Positions 1 to 7,021 of a stretch of DNA of 64,000 nt are shown here, in pieces. A program made the position numbers and the translations under genes. Numbering within the stretch: position 1 is the stretch's first letter; every line of letters starts with the position of its first letter. Origin of the DNA: Bacillus rubiinfantis (GTDB lineage Bacteria > Bacillota > Bacilli > Bacillales > Cytobacillaceae); contig CCFE01000021.1 in the NCBI GenBank assembly GCA_000752035.1, positions 1 through 64,000 of the forward strand. The letters are read 5' to 3'. The notes beneath the pieces are model-generated. The model made no database searches, was not told the origin of the DNA, and saw only the letters and a program-made list of their open reading frames with translations.

Positions 1-558
1 ACAACCATCGTAGATAAGACTGGTGCGGAATTAGGATCTTATATGTATAATGCTTATGGCAATGTTTTGAGTGAAACTGGAACAATTGCCAAGGAAAATC
101 CTATCCGCTATGCAAGCTATTATTATGATCAAGAGACGAAGCATTACTATTTGAAGGCAAGGTATTATGACCCGCAGAATGGAAACTTTTTGGCGTTAGA
201 TCCGCACCCAGGGGATGACGATGACCCGGTTTCCCAGAATGGGTATACGTATGCGGGGAATAATCCGCTGAGTTTTGTTGATCCTACTGGTCTATTTTCA
301 ATAAAACGGGCAAATTATGCACTAAAATATGCCTATAAATACTGGTTGTCAGCTTATATTGGTTGGTCTGCAGCAGGTGCTGTAATGGACAAAGTTTGGG
401 GAATATTAGCTGCAGGAATAGTAGGGGTCATAGCAGGAAAAGTGAGTTATGCAAACTCCATGGGGGAAATTTCAGGAATTATTGGTAGAACAAAGGTTAA
501 AGCAATGTTAAAAGAAGCAAGGAGATTAGCAATAAAAGTAGGAATAAGAGCGGCCTAA
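1..558 (+). CDS. C-terminal end of an RHS/WapA-type polymorphic toxin (5' end outside window), hydrophobic tip
   Basis: The frame is open to the window edge, so this is the 3' end of a larger gene or an orphan tip. The first 95 codons are RHS-core sequence (YYYDQETKHYYLKARYYDP, then GYTYAGNNP and the DPTG junction) that normally forms the last turn of the RHS shell. After DPTG the sequence becomes unique: about 88 residues with a glycine/alanine-rich hydrophobic stretch, as expected for a toxin tip that acts on membranes, although I do not recognise a named toxin family. The frame stops at a TAA (556-558), but frame 3 continues from about 552 to a TAG at 636-638 with a plausible ending (FHDIWIFSYGFYKGW). 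The natural tip was therefore probably about 27 residues longer and has been frameshifted, or there is a base-call error. The next gene remnant (665-920) is a likely immunity partner. Confidence 0.8.
   Translation, partial: TTIVDKTGAELGSYMYNAYGNVLSETGTIAKENPIRYASYYYDQETKHYYLKARYYDPQNGNFLALDPHPGDDDDPVSQNGYTYAGNNPLSFVDPTGLFSIKRANYALKYAYKYWLSAYIGWSAAGAVMDKVWGILAAGIVGVIAGKVSYANSMGEISGIIGRTKVKAMLKEARRLAIKVGIRAA
73..262 (+). repeat. RHS-core direct repeat, copy A
   Basis: A 190-base segment encoding the end of the RHS core. It recurs at 1956-2145 with the same length and roughly 16 mismatches counted by eye; the first 50 bases are identical. Part of it (from about 204) recurs at 3828-3880. Different tip sequences follow each copy, so the repeat marks the point where tips can be exchanged by homologous recombination. 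Confidence 0.85.
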
Positions 559-664
559 AAGCAGCAATTCCTTTAGCAAGTTTCCATGACATTTGGATTT
601 TTAGCTATGGATTTTATAAAGGATGGAAAAAATACTAGTTAACATTGAAAGTTGGTAGGTACAA

Positions 665-920
665 TTGAAAAAAAAGTTGCTAGAGAGTTTCATATACTAT
701 CTTTTTATTAATTTCCTTTTTATTGCCTGGATATTAAATCCTAATTTAATAAATAAATTGAGACCTATTGGTATCCTTGGGATTTTTATCTGTTATTTAC
801 TTCTTTTTACTTGCTAAGCAAATTAGAATTTGTCCAATGGAGAAGTTGAAACATATATTATGTTGGTTGGCTAGTTTTATAGTAATTTGCTTGTCAGTAT
901 TGATATATTATAAATTTTAA
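665..920 (+). pseudogene. Small membrane protein, frameshifted; likely immunity gene for the preceding RHS tip
   Basis: A TTG-started frame at 665-817 encodes 50 residues that are largely hydrophobic (LFINFLFIAWIL, then GILGIFICYLLLF) and ends at a TAA. Frame 3 then reads from about 813 to a TAA at 918-920 with another clear membrane segment (CWLASFIVICLSVLIYY). Joined by one frameshift, the product would be about 85 residues with roughly three membrane segments. Its place directly after an RHS tip fits a membrane immunity protein; this is inferred from position and topology, since I recognise no family. It could also be two unrelated short frames. Confidence 0.5.
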
Positions 921-1201
921 GTAAAGGGTTAACGAGAAAAAGCTAATTCAAGTCGAATCTAATAAAAATCAAGATAGTTTTTTTCAGAAGATGTTAAGTC
1001 ATATTTTGTGGAATTGAATTCAAATAATTTACAATTTCTATAATACAACAATGAATAAGGTGCTGTCTAAAAGTCAAAATCAATGACTTTTTTGACAATT
1101 AATTGATAAACTACCAGTATTGTTTCGAGTTGGATAAACAAAAACAGAGAAATGATGAAATGAATACTTCCATTAACAAAATGATAAAGAGAGATGTTAA
1201 T

Positions 1202-1573
1202 ATGCATAATGAAATCAAAGCAGTAATTAAACTTCCAGCCCTAAAAAGGTATAGTTACTTTATAAAAAAAGTTGTCGATTTTGAACAAGTATGGGGACTA
1301 TACAATGATGGTTGGGCAATGACAGAGGATTCAGAAGGAAATCAAATTATACCGTTTTGGCCAAAAAGTGAGTATGCTGATTTATGCATTGAAGAAAATT
1401 GGAAAAGTTATCAACCAAAAAAGATAGACTTAGACGATTTTCTTGGAAAATGGATTCCTGGAATGAATAGGGATGGGTTAAAGATAGCTGTCTTTTGGTA
1501 TAATAACGATTCCGTTATAGTAGAACCAGATAGACTATTATCTGATTTAGAAGAGGAATTAGATAATTATTAA
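1202..1573 (+). CDS. DUF2750 family protein, probable orphan immunity protein
   Basis: The 123-residue product has the hallmarks of the DUF2750 family: RYSYFIKKVVDFEQVWGLY, a DGWAM turn, IPFWP, and the closing pattern DDFLGKW...GLKIAVF...PDRLLSDLEEELDNY. Proteins of this family are common beside contact-dependent and RHS toxins and are thought to act as immunity proteins in the cytoplasm; this is family-level knowledge. The start is uncertain: the frame is open further upstream (to 1103), but homology seems to begin near the ATG at 1202, and ATG codons at 1160 and 1181 are alternatives. No toxin tip lies immediately in front of it, so it looks like an immunity gene that outlived its toxin. 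A strong terminator follows at 1620-1662. Confidence 0.75.
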   Translation: MHNEIKAVIKLPALKRYSYFIKKVVDFEQVWGLYNDGWAMTEDSEGNQIIPFWPKSEYADLCIEENWKSYQPKKIDLDDFLGKWIPGMNRDGLKIAVFWYNNDSVIVEPDRLLSDLEEELDNY

Positions 1574-1619
1574 AAATTGTTTTAGCAAATAATTAGGAGT
1601 GTGTTCACAACTGATTTTC

Positions 1620-1662
1620 CCACCTGTGTTAATGTGAAAAAATTTGCACAGGTGGTTTTTTT
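1620..1662 (+). terminator. Rho-independent terminator after the DUF2750 gene
   Basis: Perfect 9-bp stem CCACCTGTG / CACAGGTGG (1620-1628 and 1647-1655) followed by seven T residues. It separates the DUF2750 gene from the next RHS fragment, which therefore has no obvious promoter of its own. Confidence 0.85.
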
Positions 1663-2628
1663 GTAAGATAATCGGCAGCAAAACCTATGAGTATTATTAT
1701 GACGGAGAAGATGATCATCTAGCTTTAGAAGTAATGAAGGAAAACGACCAAGTCCAGAAATATCGCTATTATCAATGGGATGAAAACGGAAAAGCGGTAG
1801 GAATGGTGATACAAGATCAAGATAGTTCCGGAAAATGGCGCACCAAAACCTATTATTTCTGGACAAACCAACGCGGTGACGTCACAACGATTATTGACGA
1901 CACTGGCGCGGAAGTAGGTTCCTACACATACGATGCGTTTGGTAATGTACTCAGCGAAACTGGAACAATTGCCAAGGAAAATCCTATCCGCTATGCAAGC
2001 TATTACTATGACCAAGAAACGAAGCACTACTATTTGAAAGCAAGATACTACGACCCGCAAAACGGCAACTTCTTGGCATTAGATCCGCACCCAGGAGATG
2101 ACGATGATCCGGTTTCCAAGAATGGGTATACGTATGCGGGGAATAGCCCTGTTTTACAAGTAGACCCTGATGGTGATTTCTTTTGGTTAGCTGTAAATGT
2201 CGGATTTGCAGCGTATGATGGGTATAAAGCATATAAAGCTGGTTCTAGTTGGAAAAGGTAGCAGGAGCCGCAGCGATTGGAGCAATAGGTGGGTCAAGAC
2301 TAAAAACAGGGAAAAAGATAGTTTCAATAGCCTATTCAAGGAGAAAGGCTGTTAAACAAGCATGAGCAGCAGAAAGAAAAATGATTATTAAAACCGGAAA
2401 AGGAACAAGAAATTGGTCAAATAAACGAAAAGCAGAAATAGTCAAAAATGGCAAAGCCAAAGTTTTTTTTTTGGACATCACATTAATAGCGTTAAGCATT
2501 ACCCGCAATATGCTGGTTCTCCAAATAATATTAGATTTGTTACAGCTAAAGAGCATTTAAGACTTCATGGAGGCAACTACCGAAATCCCACTAAAGGTAA
2601 ATTTATAAGGAGCAATAAATGTATCTAG
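1644..2628 (+). pseudogene. Orphan RHS core fragment with a GHH/HNH nuclease tip, broken by two frameshifts and a stop
   Basis: Frame 3 is open from 1644 to a TAG at 2259-2261. It encodes a long piece of RHS core, from YEYYYDGEDDHLALE through RGDVTTIIDDTGAEVGSY to YAGNSP and the DPDG junction, then about 30 tip residues. No ribosome site precedes it. The tip continues in frame 2 from about 2255 (VAGAAAIGAIGG...), meets a TGA at 2363-2365, and after a run of ten T (2463-2472) switches to frame 1 with GHHINSVKHYP, an NNIRF segment and EHLRLHGGNYRNPTKGKF, ending at a TAG at 2626-2628. GHH followed by a downstream H-N-H arrangement is typical of HNH/endonuclease VII-like DNase tips of polymorphic toxins. 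The stop overlaps the ATG of the next gene, a SUKH immunity protein, which supports the pairing. As read, the toxin cannot be made without frameshifting and readthrough. Confidence 0.75.
1956..2145 (+). repeat. RHS-core direct repeat, copy B
   Basis: Same length (190 bases) and about 91 percent identical by eye to 73-262, including a perfect 50-base start. Here it leads into the GHH nuclease tip instead of the hydrophobic tip. Confidence 0.85.
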
Positions 2629-3137
2629 AAAAACTTTTAATTCATTTAGAAAAATATAAGGTTAATGGGTATATGGAAACGAAGTTCTCTCGTAAGTTCA
2701 GTTTTAAGAGAGAAGTACTAGGTGAAAAGATGTTTGAACATCTAATATACAGAGGACTTAATTTGGAAGAATTAAATAACCTATTAAAACGAATTGATAT
2801 CCCTAACATTTATCAAGACTTCTTAAAAGAACTAAATGGTTTTGATTTCTTTGAAGGAGAAGTATCATTATTCGGAAGAAATTGTCTTGAAAAAGGAATG
2901 TCAAGAGAAGAACAAATGCAACAGCCCAAAAATATAATTGAGGAAAATGAATTTGCTAATTTTGATAAAGAGTTGTATTTACTTATAGGTGTATATTATG
3001 AAACTGAGGTTTTTCTAATACAAAAGAATACTGAAGAAATCCTAGAGGTTTCATTAAATAGTGGAATAATAACAGGAGTGTGGGAAGAATTCTATATATT
3101 TTTAGAATATCTTCTTAATAAAACATTTAAAAACTAA
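2619..3137 (+). CDS. SMI1/KNR4 (SUKH) family immunity protein
   Basis: A 172-residue protein with the SUKH pattern: an N-terminal helical part, the motif IPNIYQDFLKELNGFDFF (residues about 60-80) and the later LYLLIGVYYETEVFLIQ and LNSGIITGVWEEFYIFLEYLL strands and helix. SUKH proteins are intracellular antidotes to nuclease and other polymorphic toxins. AAGGAG lies six bases before the ATG, so the start is secure, and the ATG overlaps the stop of the preceding GHH nuclease tip, suggesting translational coupling of toxin and antidote. The gene itself is intact although its toxin is broken. Confidence 0.8.
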   Translation: MYLEKLLIHLEKYKVNGYMETKFSRKFSFKREVLGEKMFEHLIYRGLNLEELNNLLKRIDIPNIYQDFLKELNGFDFFEGEVSLFGRNCLEKGMSREEQMQQPKNIIEENEFANFDKELYLLIGVYYETEVFLIQKNTEEILEVSLNSGIITGVWEEFYIFLEYLLNKTFKN

Positions 3138-3201
3138 GCTATGCTTTTTATGTAACTTTTTTAATGTGTAATAGCATACATCTCAAATGGAGGAATTTAT
3201 T

Positions 3202-3570
3202 GTGTTAAACAAGGAGTTAGAGTTCATTATAAGTAAAATTGAAAATATAAAAGACTATAATATCAGAATTCAAATGGATGGATTTGGAGAGGAACCTATT
3301 TCCATAAACCTCCTATCCAGGGATGAGTTAGAAAAGGGGCAGTTAGGTTATAGATTCGATGAAGAGGGAAATACATTAATTGGAAAAGAAGATGGGCAAT
3401 GGAAGGAAAATTGGTTTGTGATTGGGTACGATGAAGAGCTTGGAGATCCACTCATAGTAGATATAGCGGTTAAAGATTATCCTATTATGATAGCAATGCA
3501 TGGGATGGGTTATTGGGAACCAGAAATAGTTTTTTCGTCTCTGAAGGATTTCTTAGAATGCTTATCCTAA
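3202..3570 (+). CDS. SMI1/KNR4-like (SUKH) immunity protein
   Basis: A 122-residue acidic protein. The segment WFVIGYDEELGDPLIVDI...YPIMIAMHGMGYWEPEIV followed by a terminal SSLKDFLECL helix is the typical C-terminal half of SUKH-type immunity proteins. The frame is open to an ATG at 3187, but that codon overlaps the ribosome site TGGAGG; the GTG at 3202 stands at the correct distance and is the likely start. It follows the first SUKH gene by 64 bases and probably shares its transcript. Its toxin partner is not visible; it may protect against a tip lost from this locus. A terminator-like hairpin follows at 3608. Confidence 0.75.
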   Translation: MLNKELEFIISKIENIKDYNIRIQMDGFGEEPISINLLSRDELEKGQLGYRFDEEGNTLIGKEDGQWKENWFVIGYDEELGDPLIVDIAVKDYPIMIAMHGMGYWEPEIVFSSLKDFLECLS

Positions 3571-3607
3571 AATTAAAAATTAAATAAACTTACTTAAATT
3601 GTTTATA

Positions 3608-3650
3608 CTGATGTGAAATCTTTATGATATTTGGCATCAGTTATTTTTTA
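3608..3650 (+). terminator. Terminator after the two SUKH genes
   Basis: Stem CTGATGTGAAAT / ATTTGGCATCAG (10 of 12 pairs) with a T-rich tail TTATTTTTTA. Confidence 0.6.
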
Positions 3651-3827
3651 TTCCATATATCACTAGACGGGTGTTGGGAACCTACGGACTAAAAACTCAA
3701 CTTCAATCTATAATCACAACAAATTATTACTACGATAGTTAATCAGGTAATCAATGTAATTGTTAAAAAAATGCTGGACAGAATACTGTTCAACGGATAA
3801 ATGACTATGATGTAGCTTGACAACTGA

Positions 3828-3880
3828 GCACCCAGGGGATGACGATGACCCAGTTTCCCAGAATGGGTATACGTATGCGA
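3828..3880 (+). repeat. RHS-core direct repeat, copy C (short)
   Basis: 53 bases almost identical to 204-259 and 2087-2139 (encoding HPGDDDDPVSQNGYTYA), with loss of three bases near the end. The sequence on its left shows no clear RHS frame, apart from a degenerate TTNYYYDS-like stretch near 3716-3740, so this copy is the shortest of the three. Confidence 0.8.
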
Positions 3881-4185
3881 ATAATAACTCGGTGGTGCAA
3901 ATTTATCCACAAGGAACTGCGGCATTTGCAGCAGCGGCTGGTGGTTTTGTATGGATACCGGGTTTTTGATGGTTTGTTGCAGCCGGAATTGTAGTAGGTG
4001 CGGGTTATTGGTATTTTGCCAAAGGTGGAAAACAAAAGATAAGAGATTCAGGATTATCTCACCTTAAGGATTGGGAGATAAACCAGCTTGCGAAGGATAA
4101 AAAGTTATCAAAAGAGCAAAGAAAGAGATTCCAGAAAGAACAAAAAGCGCGTAAAGAGAGAAACAAAAGCAAGAGAAAAAAATAA
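3829..4185 (+). pseudogene. Third orphan RHS tip, basic C-terminus, interrupted by a TGA
   Basis: Frame 1 starts inside RHS-core repeat C and runs to a TAA at 4183-4185, interrupted by one TGA at 3967-3969. Around the stop the reading is convincing: an Ala/Gly-rich hydrophobic part (TAAFAAAAGGFVW, then FVAAGIVVGAGYWYF) followed by a highly charged tail (DWEINQLAKDKKLSKEQRKR ... KARKERNKSKRKK). There is no start codon or ribosome site. It looks like a displaced toxin tip; the charged tail suggests a nucleic-acid target, but I recognise no catalytic motif. The HEAT-repeat gene behind it is the natural candidate for its immunity gene. Confidence 0.65.
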
Positions 4186-4254
4186 AGCAGAAAGGCATAA
4201 TAAATACAATTAGTCACTACTAATATGAGGGAGTAGGGAGATGACTTAAACATA

Positions 4255-4998
4255 ATGAATACTGAACAAAAAATAAAAAAAATAAAAGAACTTCAAAAAC
4301 GAGTGGATGAAAATTCAATTGAGAAGATTGGCTCTTTTCTAGAAGATGATGATACAGCTACTAAATTGACGGCTATAGAAGTATTGGGGGAATTGCCCAA
4401 AGATGAGAGTATTAAATCAATCTTAATAAAATTAACCGAAAATCCAGATGAAGAAATTCGTTTCTATGCACTAGAATCACTACATGGGTATACTGGAGAA
4501 GACGTTTATGCTTCAGTTGTAAAAAGATTGGAAGATAGCGATGAACTGGTTCGTATTTCAGCTGTAGAAGTAATTGTTAATCTTAAGGATATAAAAGGAA
4601 TAGAACACCTGTGCAATGCGTTAACAGACACTGATGAAATTGTAAGAAGTTATGCGGCAGAAGGAATTGGCAAAATAGGAACAAAGACGTATATTCCTAT
4701 ATTAGAAAAATATCTTTCGCGTGAAAAAAGTAACTTATCAAAACTTGGCTTTTTTTTAGGACTATACCTCCTGGGTGAAAAGAAATATTTAAATTCAATT
4801 TTAGCCTTATTGGAAAATCGCTCCTATAGAGTGAGATGTGCAGTTGCCAATAGTGTTGTAGATTTGGTTAATCAAGAAAATATAAAACAAATTAAAGAAA
4901 GGTTGTTATCAGCCTTAAAAAATGAGCGGACAAATGCAGCACATTCAACATTAGAAGGAGCTCTTGAAGAAATAAATTCTCTAAATTTAATCCAATAG
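4255..4998 (+). CDS. HEAT-repeat protein, probable immunity protein
   Basis: A 247-residue protein made of HEAT-type helical pairs: TKLTAIEVLGELP (about residue 38), EIRFYALESLHGY (75), LVRISAVEVIVNLKD (107), IVRSYAAEGIGKIG (138) and YRVRCAVANSVVDL (199). No signal peptide or membrane segment, so it should act in the cytoplasm as a binding scaffold. HEAT proteins of this size are frequent immunity partners in polymorphic toxin loci, and this one directly follows an RHS tip. The ribosome site GGGAG is about 13 bases from the ATG, longer than ideal. The last codons overlap, in another frame, the remnant of an LRR gene, so the 3' end may have been formed by a deletion. Confidence 0.75.
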   Translation: MNTEQKIKKIKELQKRVDENSIEKIGSFLEDDDTATKLTAIEVLGELPKDESIKSILIKLTENPDEEIRFYALESLHGYTGEDVYASVVKRLEDSDELVRISAVEVIVNLKDIKGIEHLCNALTDTDEIVRSYAAEGIGKIGTKTYIPILEKYLSREKSNLSKLGFFLGLYLLGEKKYLNSILALLENRSYRVRCAVANSVVDLVNQENIKQIKERLLSALKNERTNAAHSTLEGALEEINSLNLIQ

Positions 4999-5222
4999 GA
5001 CAATTAAAGTATTTAAAAGAATTAGTCTTATTAGATTGTGGTGAAATTCCAACACTAAGTTTTGTTAAGGGCCTTCCCCACTTAAATACTCTTGTTTTTG
5101 CTGGTACAAATGTTAGGGATGGTGACTTGAGCCCCTGCAAAGGTATTGACTATGTTTATTTTACAGAAAAGAGACATTATTCACATAGCTTGAGTGATTT
5201 TACTTCTAGTATGCAGCCTTAG
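4989..5222 (+). pseudogene. 3' remnant of a leucine-rich-repeat gene
   Basis: Frame 3 reads without interruption from inside the end of the HEAT gene to a TAG at 5220-5222. It gives about 77 residues with LRR spacing (IGQLKYLKELVLLDCGEI, then LSFVKGLPHLNTLVFAGT) and a C-terminal cap GDLSPCKGIDYVYF. No start codon or ribosome site fits, so the 5' part of the gene has been lost. LRR proteins with this cap occur as immunity-type genes beside WapA/RHS toxins in Bacillus; that role is inferred. Confidence 0.65.
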
Positions 5223-5294
5223 GATTAGAATCCATTAAAAAGTGAATAAACAGATTATGGCTTCTATTTTTTAGATAGTAATGGGGGGATATAA

Positions 5295-5633
5295 ATGAAT
5301 TTTGAGAAATTAGATGTAGAATTACCAACCGTTTCCTGGCGAGCACGAATGCTTGAAGGGGATGATATTTTTACAGAGGAGGGTTTAGTGGAGTCTGAAA
5401 TAGCTCTGCTAAGTTTTGTAAAAGAAATCAAGTCACTCGAAAACCAGAAAGAAACAGAAGTATTAGAAAAGGTAAAAGAAGTTGTAATAAAGTTCAATGA
5501 AATTAATGAAAAATTTGAATTTTTTATTGAAACAATGGAACGAGAAGAACTGTATGAGTTTATTGATAACATAGCACGTGAAGCCGGCTTAAATACTGAT
5601 CAGGATATTACTGAAGAATGGAGAGAATGGTAA
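5295..5633 (+). CDS. Acidic protein of unknown family, probable immunity protein
   Basis: A 112-residue, strongly acidic, soluble protein. It has an early LPTVSWRARML segment, a central helix rich in Glu/Lys (KSLENQKETEVLEKVKEV) and the end FFIETMEREELYEFIDNIAREAGL...EEWREW. A good ribosome site (GGGGGG, 7-8 bases) precedes the ATG. I do not recognise the family. Its position as the last gene of an immunity-gene array and its size and charge suggest another antidote, but this is inference from context only. Confidence 0.7.
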   Translation: MNFEKLDVELPTVSWRARMLEGDDIFTEEGLVESEIALLSFVKEIKSLENQKETEVLEKVKEVVIKFNEINEKFEFFIETMEREELYEFIDNIAREAGLNTDQDITEEWREW

Positions 5634-5710
5634 AGCGATAGTAACCATTCAATCAGTCGAGAGCAGCGGAAAACTATCTTTCATTAGCCGACAAATAATA
5701 CACATATAAG

Positions 5711-5760
5711 GAAAAAAGCCGCGATCAAAACTATATATAGTGTTGTTGGCGGCTTTTTTC
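5711..5760. terminator. Bidirectional terminator at the border of the accessory island
   Basis: Perfect 12-bp stem GAAAAAAGCCGC / GCGGCTTTTTTC (5711-5722 and 5749-5760) with a 26-base loop. T-runs on both strands allow it to end the immunity-gene transcript from the left and the small minus-strand gene from the right. Confidence 0.8.
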
Positions 5761-5904
5761 CTATTGTTGTTCCGAATTTTGTCTTTTGGTTGGCTGAATT
5801 GCTTTTTCCATTTCTTCAGCGGCCATCATCCGCTTGCTTGTGCCTGCTGTTTCAGCATAGTCTTTCCCTTTGGAACTGTAGCCCTTATCTCGCTTTTGGC
5901 TCAT
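5761..5904 (-). CDS. Small conserved-looking hydrophilic protein (47 aa)
   Basis: The minus strand encodes 47 residues starting MSQKRDKGYSSKGKDYAETA and ending in KRQNSEQQ, with GAGGAGGA eight to nine bases before the ATG and a terminator just after the stop. Composition (Lys, Glu, Gln, Ser; no hydrophobic core) is like that of small spore or stress-associated Bacillus proteins, but I cannot assign a family. A plus-strand frame covering the same bases lacks a ribosome site and is not a gene. Confidence 0.7.
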   Translation of the reverse strand: MSQKRDKGYSSKGKDYAETAGTSKRMMAAEEMEKAIQPTKRQNSEQQ

Positions 5905-5963
5905 GAAAAAAATCCTCCTCAATCGGTAGTTTCATTCATTATGATGCAATGAAAATCCGCTAA

Positions 5964-6863
5964 TTATTCACGTTGATGGAGGCGATAGTAGCTGCTTTCA
6001 ATTGGATGAGATACATATGGGCGGACGATTTCAATTGCCTCCAGCAGCTTTGATAAATCTACACCAGTGTGAATGCCCATTCTCTCGAGCATATAAACGA
6101 CGTCTTCAGTTGCTGTATTTCCGGTGGCTCCGGGAGCAAACGGGCAGCCGCCCAGTCCGCCTGCAGCAGTATCAAAGCGGTCAACACCGGCTTGTAAGCA
6201 GGCCATAATATTAGCGAGTCCGAGTTTGCGGGTGTCATGAAAATGAGCAGTAAGCAGGATGTCTGAAAATTGGTCTTTTAACCGGGAGAATAAGGAGTAT
6301 GCCTCACTCGGTACGGCCATACCAATCGTGTCAGCAACACTGAGTTCATCTACACCAGCTTCAATAAATTCACGACAGAGTTCGTGTGTATCTTGTTCGC
6401 TAATCTTTCCTTCGTAGGGGCAATAAAAGGCAGTTGATACACAGGCACGGACAAAATATTGTTTTTCCTTTAGTCTTTCAATAAGCGGTCTCAATTCCGC
6501 CATGCTGTCCGACGTTGATTTGTTAATGTTTTTCAAATTAAAGCTGTTGCTGACGCCAACAAACACAGCGGCGGCTTGACAATTCGTAGCTAGAAGACGG
6601 TCGATTCCTTTTCGATTCGGGGTGAGGACAATATCTTTCTTCTTGTCATCAAGACAGTCAGCGACAATTTCGGCAGCATCCGCCATTTGCGGTACCCACC
6701 TTGGTGAAACAAATGAGGTCAGTTCCATTTCTGTTATTCCAGCCAGTCTTAATGCATGAATAAAGCGTTTTTTCACCTCAGTAGGGACGAACTGGTTCTC
6801 ATTTTGCAATCCGTCCCGTGGCCCAACCTCAATAATCGTTACTCTTTCAGGCAAGCTAAGCAT
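5964..6863 (-). CDS. yngG: Hydroxymethylglutaryl-CoA lyase
   Basis: A 299-residue DRE-TIM metallolyase that cleaves HMG-CoA to acetyl-CoA and acetoacetate in the last step of leucine degradation. Visible motifs: EVGPRDGLQNE (12-22, the metal and substrate loop), TAHFHDTR (205-212, metal-binding histidines) and GGLGGCPFAPGATGN (235-249), which carries the signature cysteine at about 240. Length matches the bacterial family. The ATG is preceded by GAGGGGGA at good spacing. In B. subtilis yngG lies in a branched-chain catabolic cluster; here it stands alone, so its partner enzymes must be encoded elsewhere. Confidence 0.93.
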   Translation of the reverse strand: MLSLPERVTIIEVGPRDGLQNENQFVPTEVKKRFIHALRLAGITEMELTSFVSPRWVPQMADAAEIVADCLDDKKKDIVLTPNRKGIDRLLATNCQAAAVFVGVSNSFNLKNINKSTSDSMAELRPLIERLKEKQYFVRACVSTAFYCPYEGKISEQDTHELCREFIEAGVDELSVADTIGMAVPSEAYSLFSRLKDQFSDILLTAHFHDTRKLGLANIMACLQAGVDRFDTAAGGLGGCPFAPGATGNTATEDVVYMLERMGIHTGVDLSKLLEAIEIVRPYVSHPIESSYYRLHQRE

Positions 6864-7021
6864 TTTTCTGTTTCCCCCTCGTAGCCATTATTACTAAATT
6901 GTATGAGTTGAGAACTGAAAAAAGTCAGTTAAGCCCATGTTCCAACCGAAAGAATGAAAATGATTTTCTCAACATCAAGATGTATAATAAGAGTAAAGCT
7001 TTCAATAAGGGAGAACTAATA

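Noticed and set aside
1061..1140. Possible terminal remnant of an insertion sequence (GGTGCTGTCTAAAAGTC with the AAAAGTCA/TGACTTTT hairpin)
   Set aside because: It resembles IS1182-type ends only loosely, there is no transposase and no second end or target duplication.
1103..1201. Upstream extension of the DUF2750 gene
   Set aside because: No ribosome site at 1103 and no family similarity before about residue 34 of the longer frame.
1582..2232. Minus-strand frames opposite the second RHS fragment
   Set aside because: The plus strand is clearly RHS-core sequence; the opposing frames have no ribosome sites and no recognisable content.
5740..5952. 70-residue hydrophobic plus-strand frame
   Set aside because: It starts within a terminator, lacks a ribosome site and is antisense to a well-formed 47-residue gene at 5761-5904.
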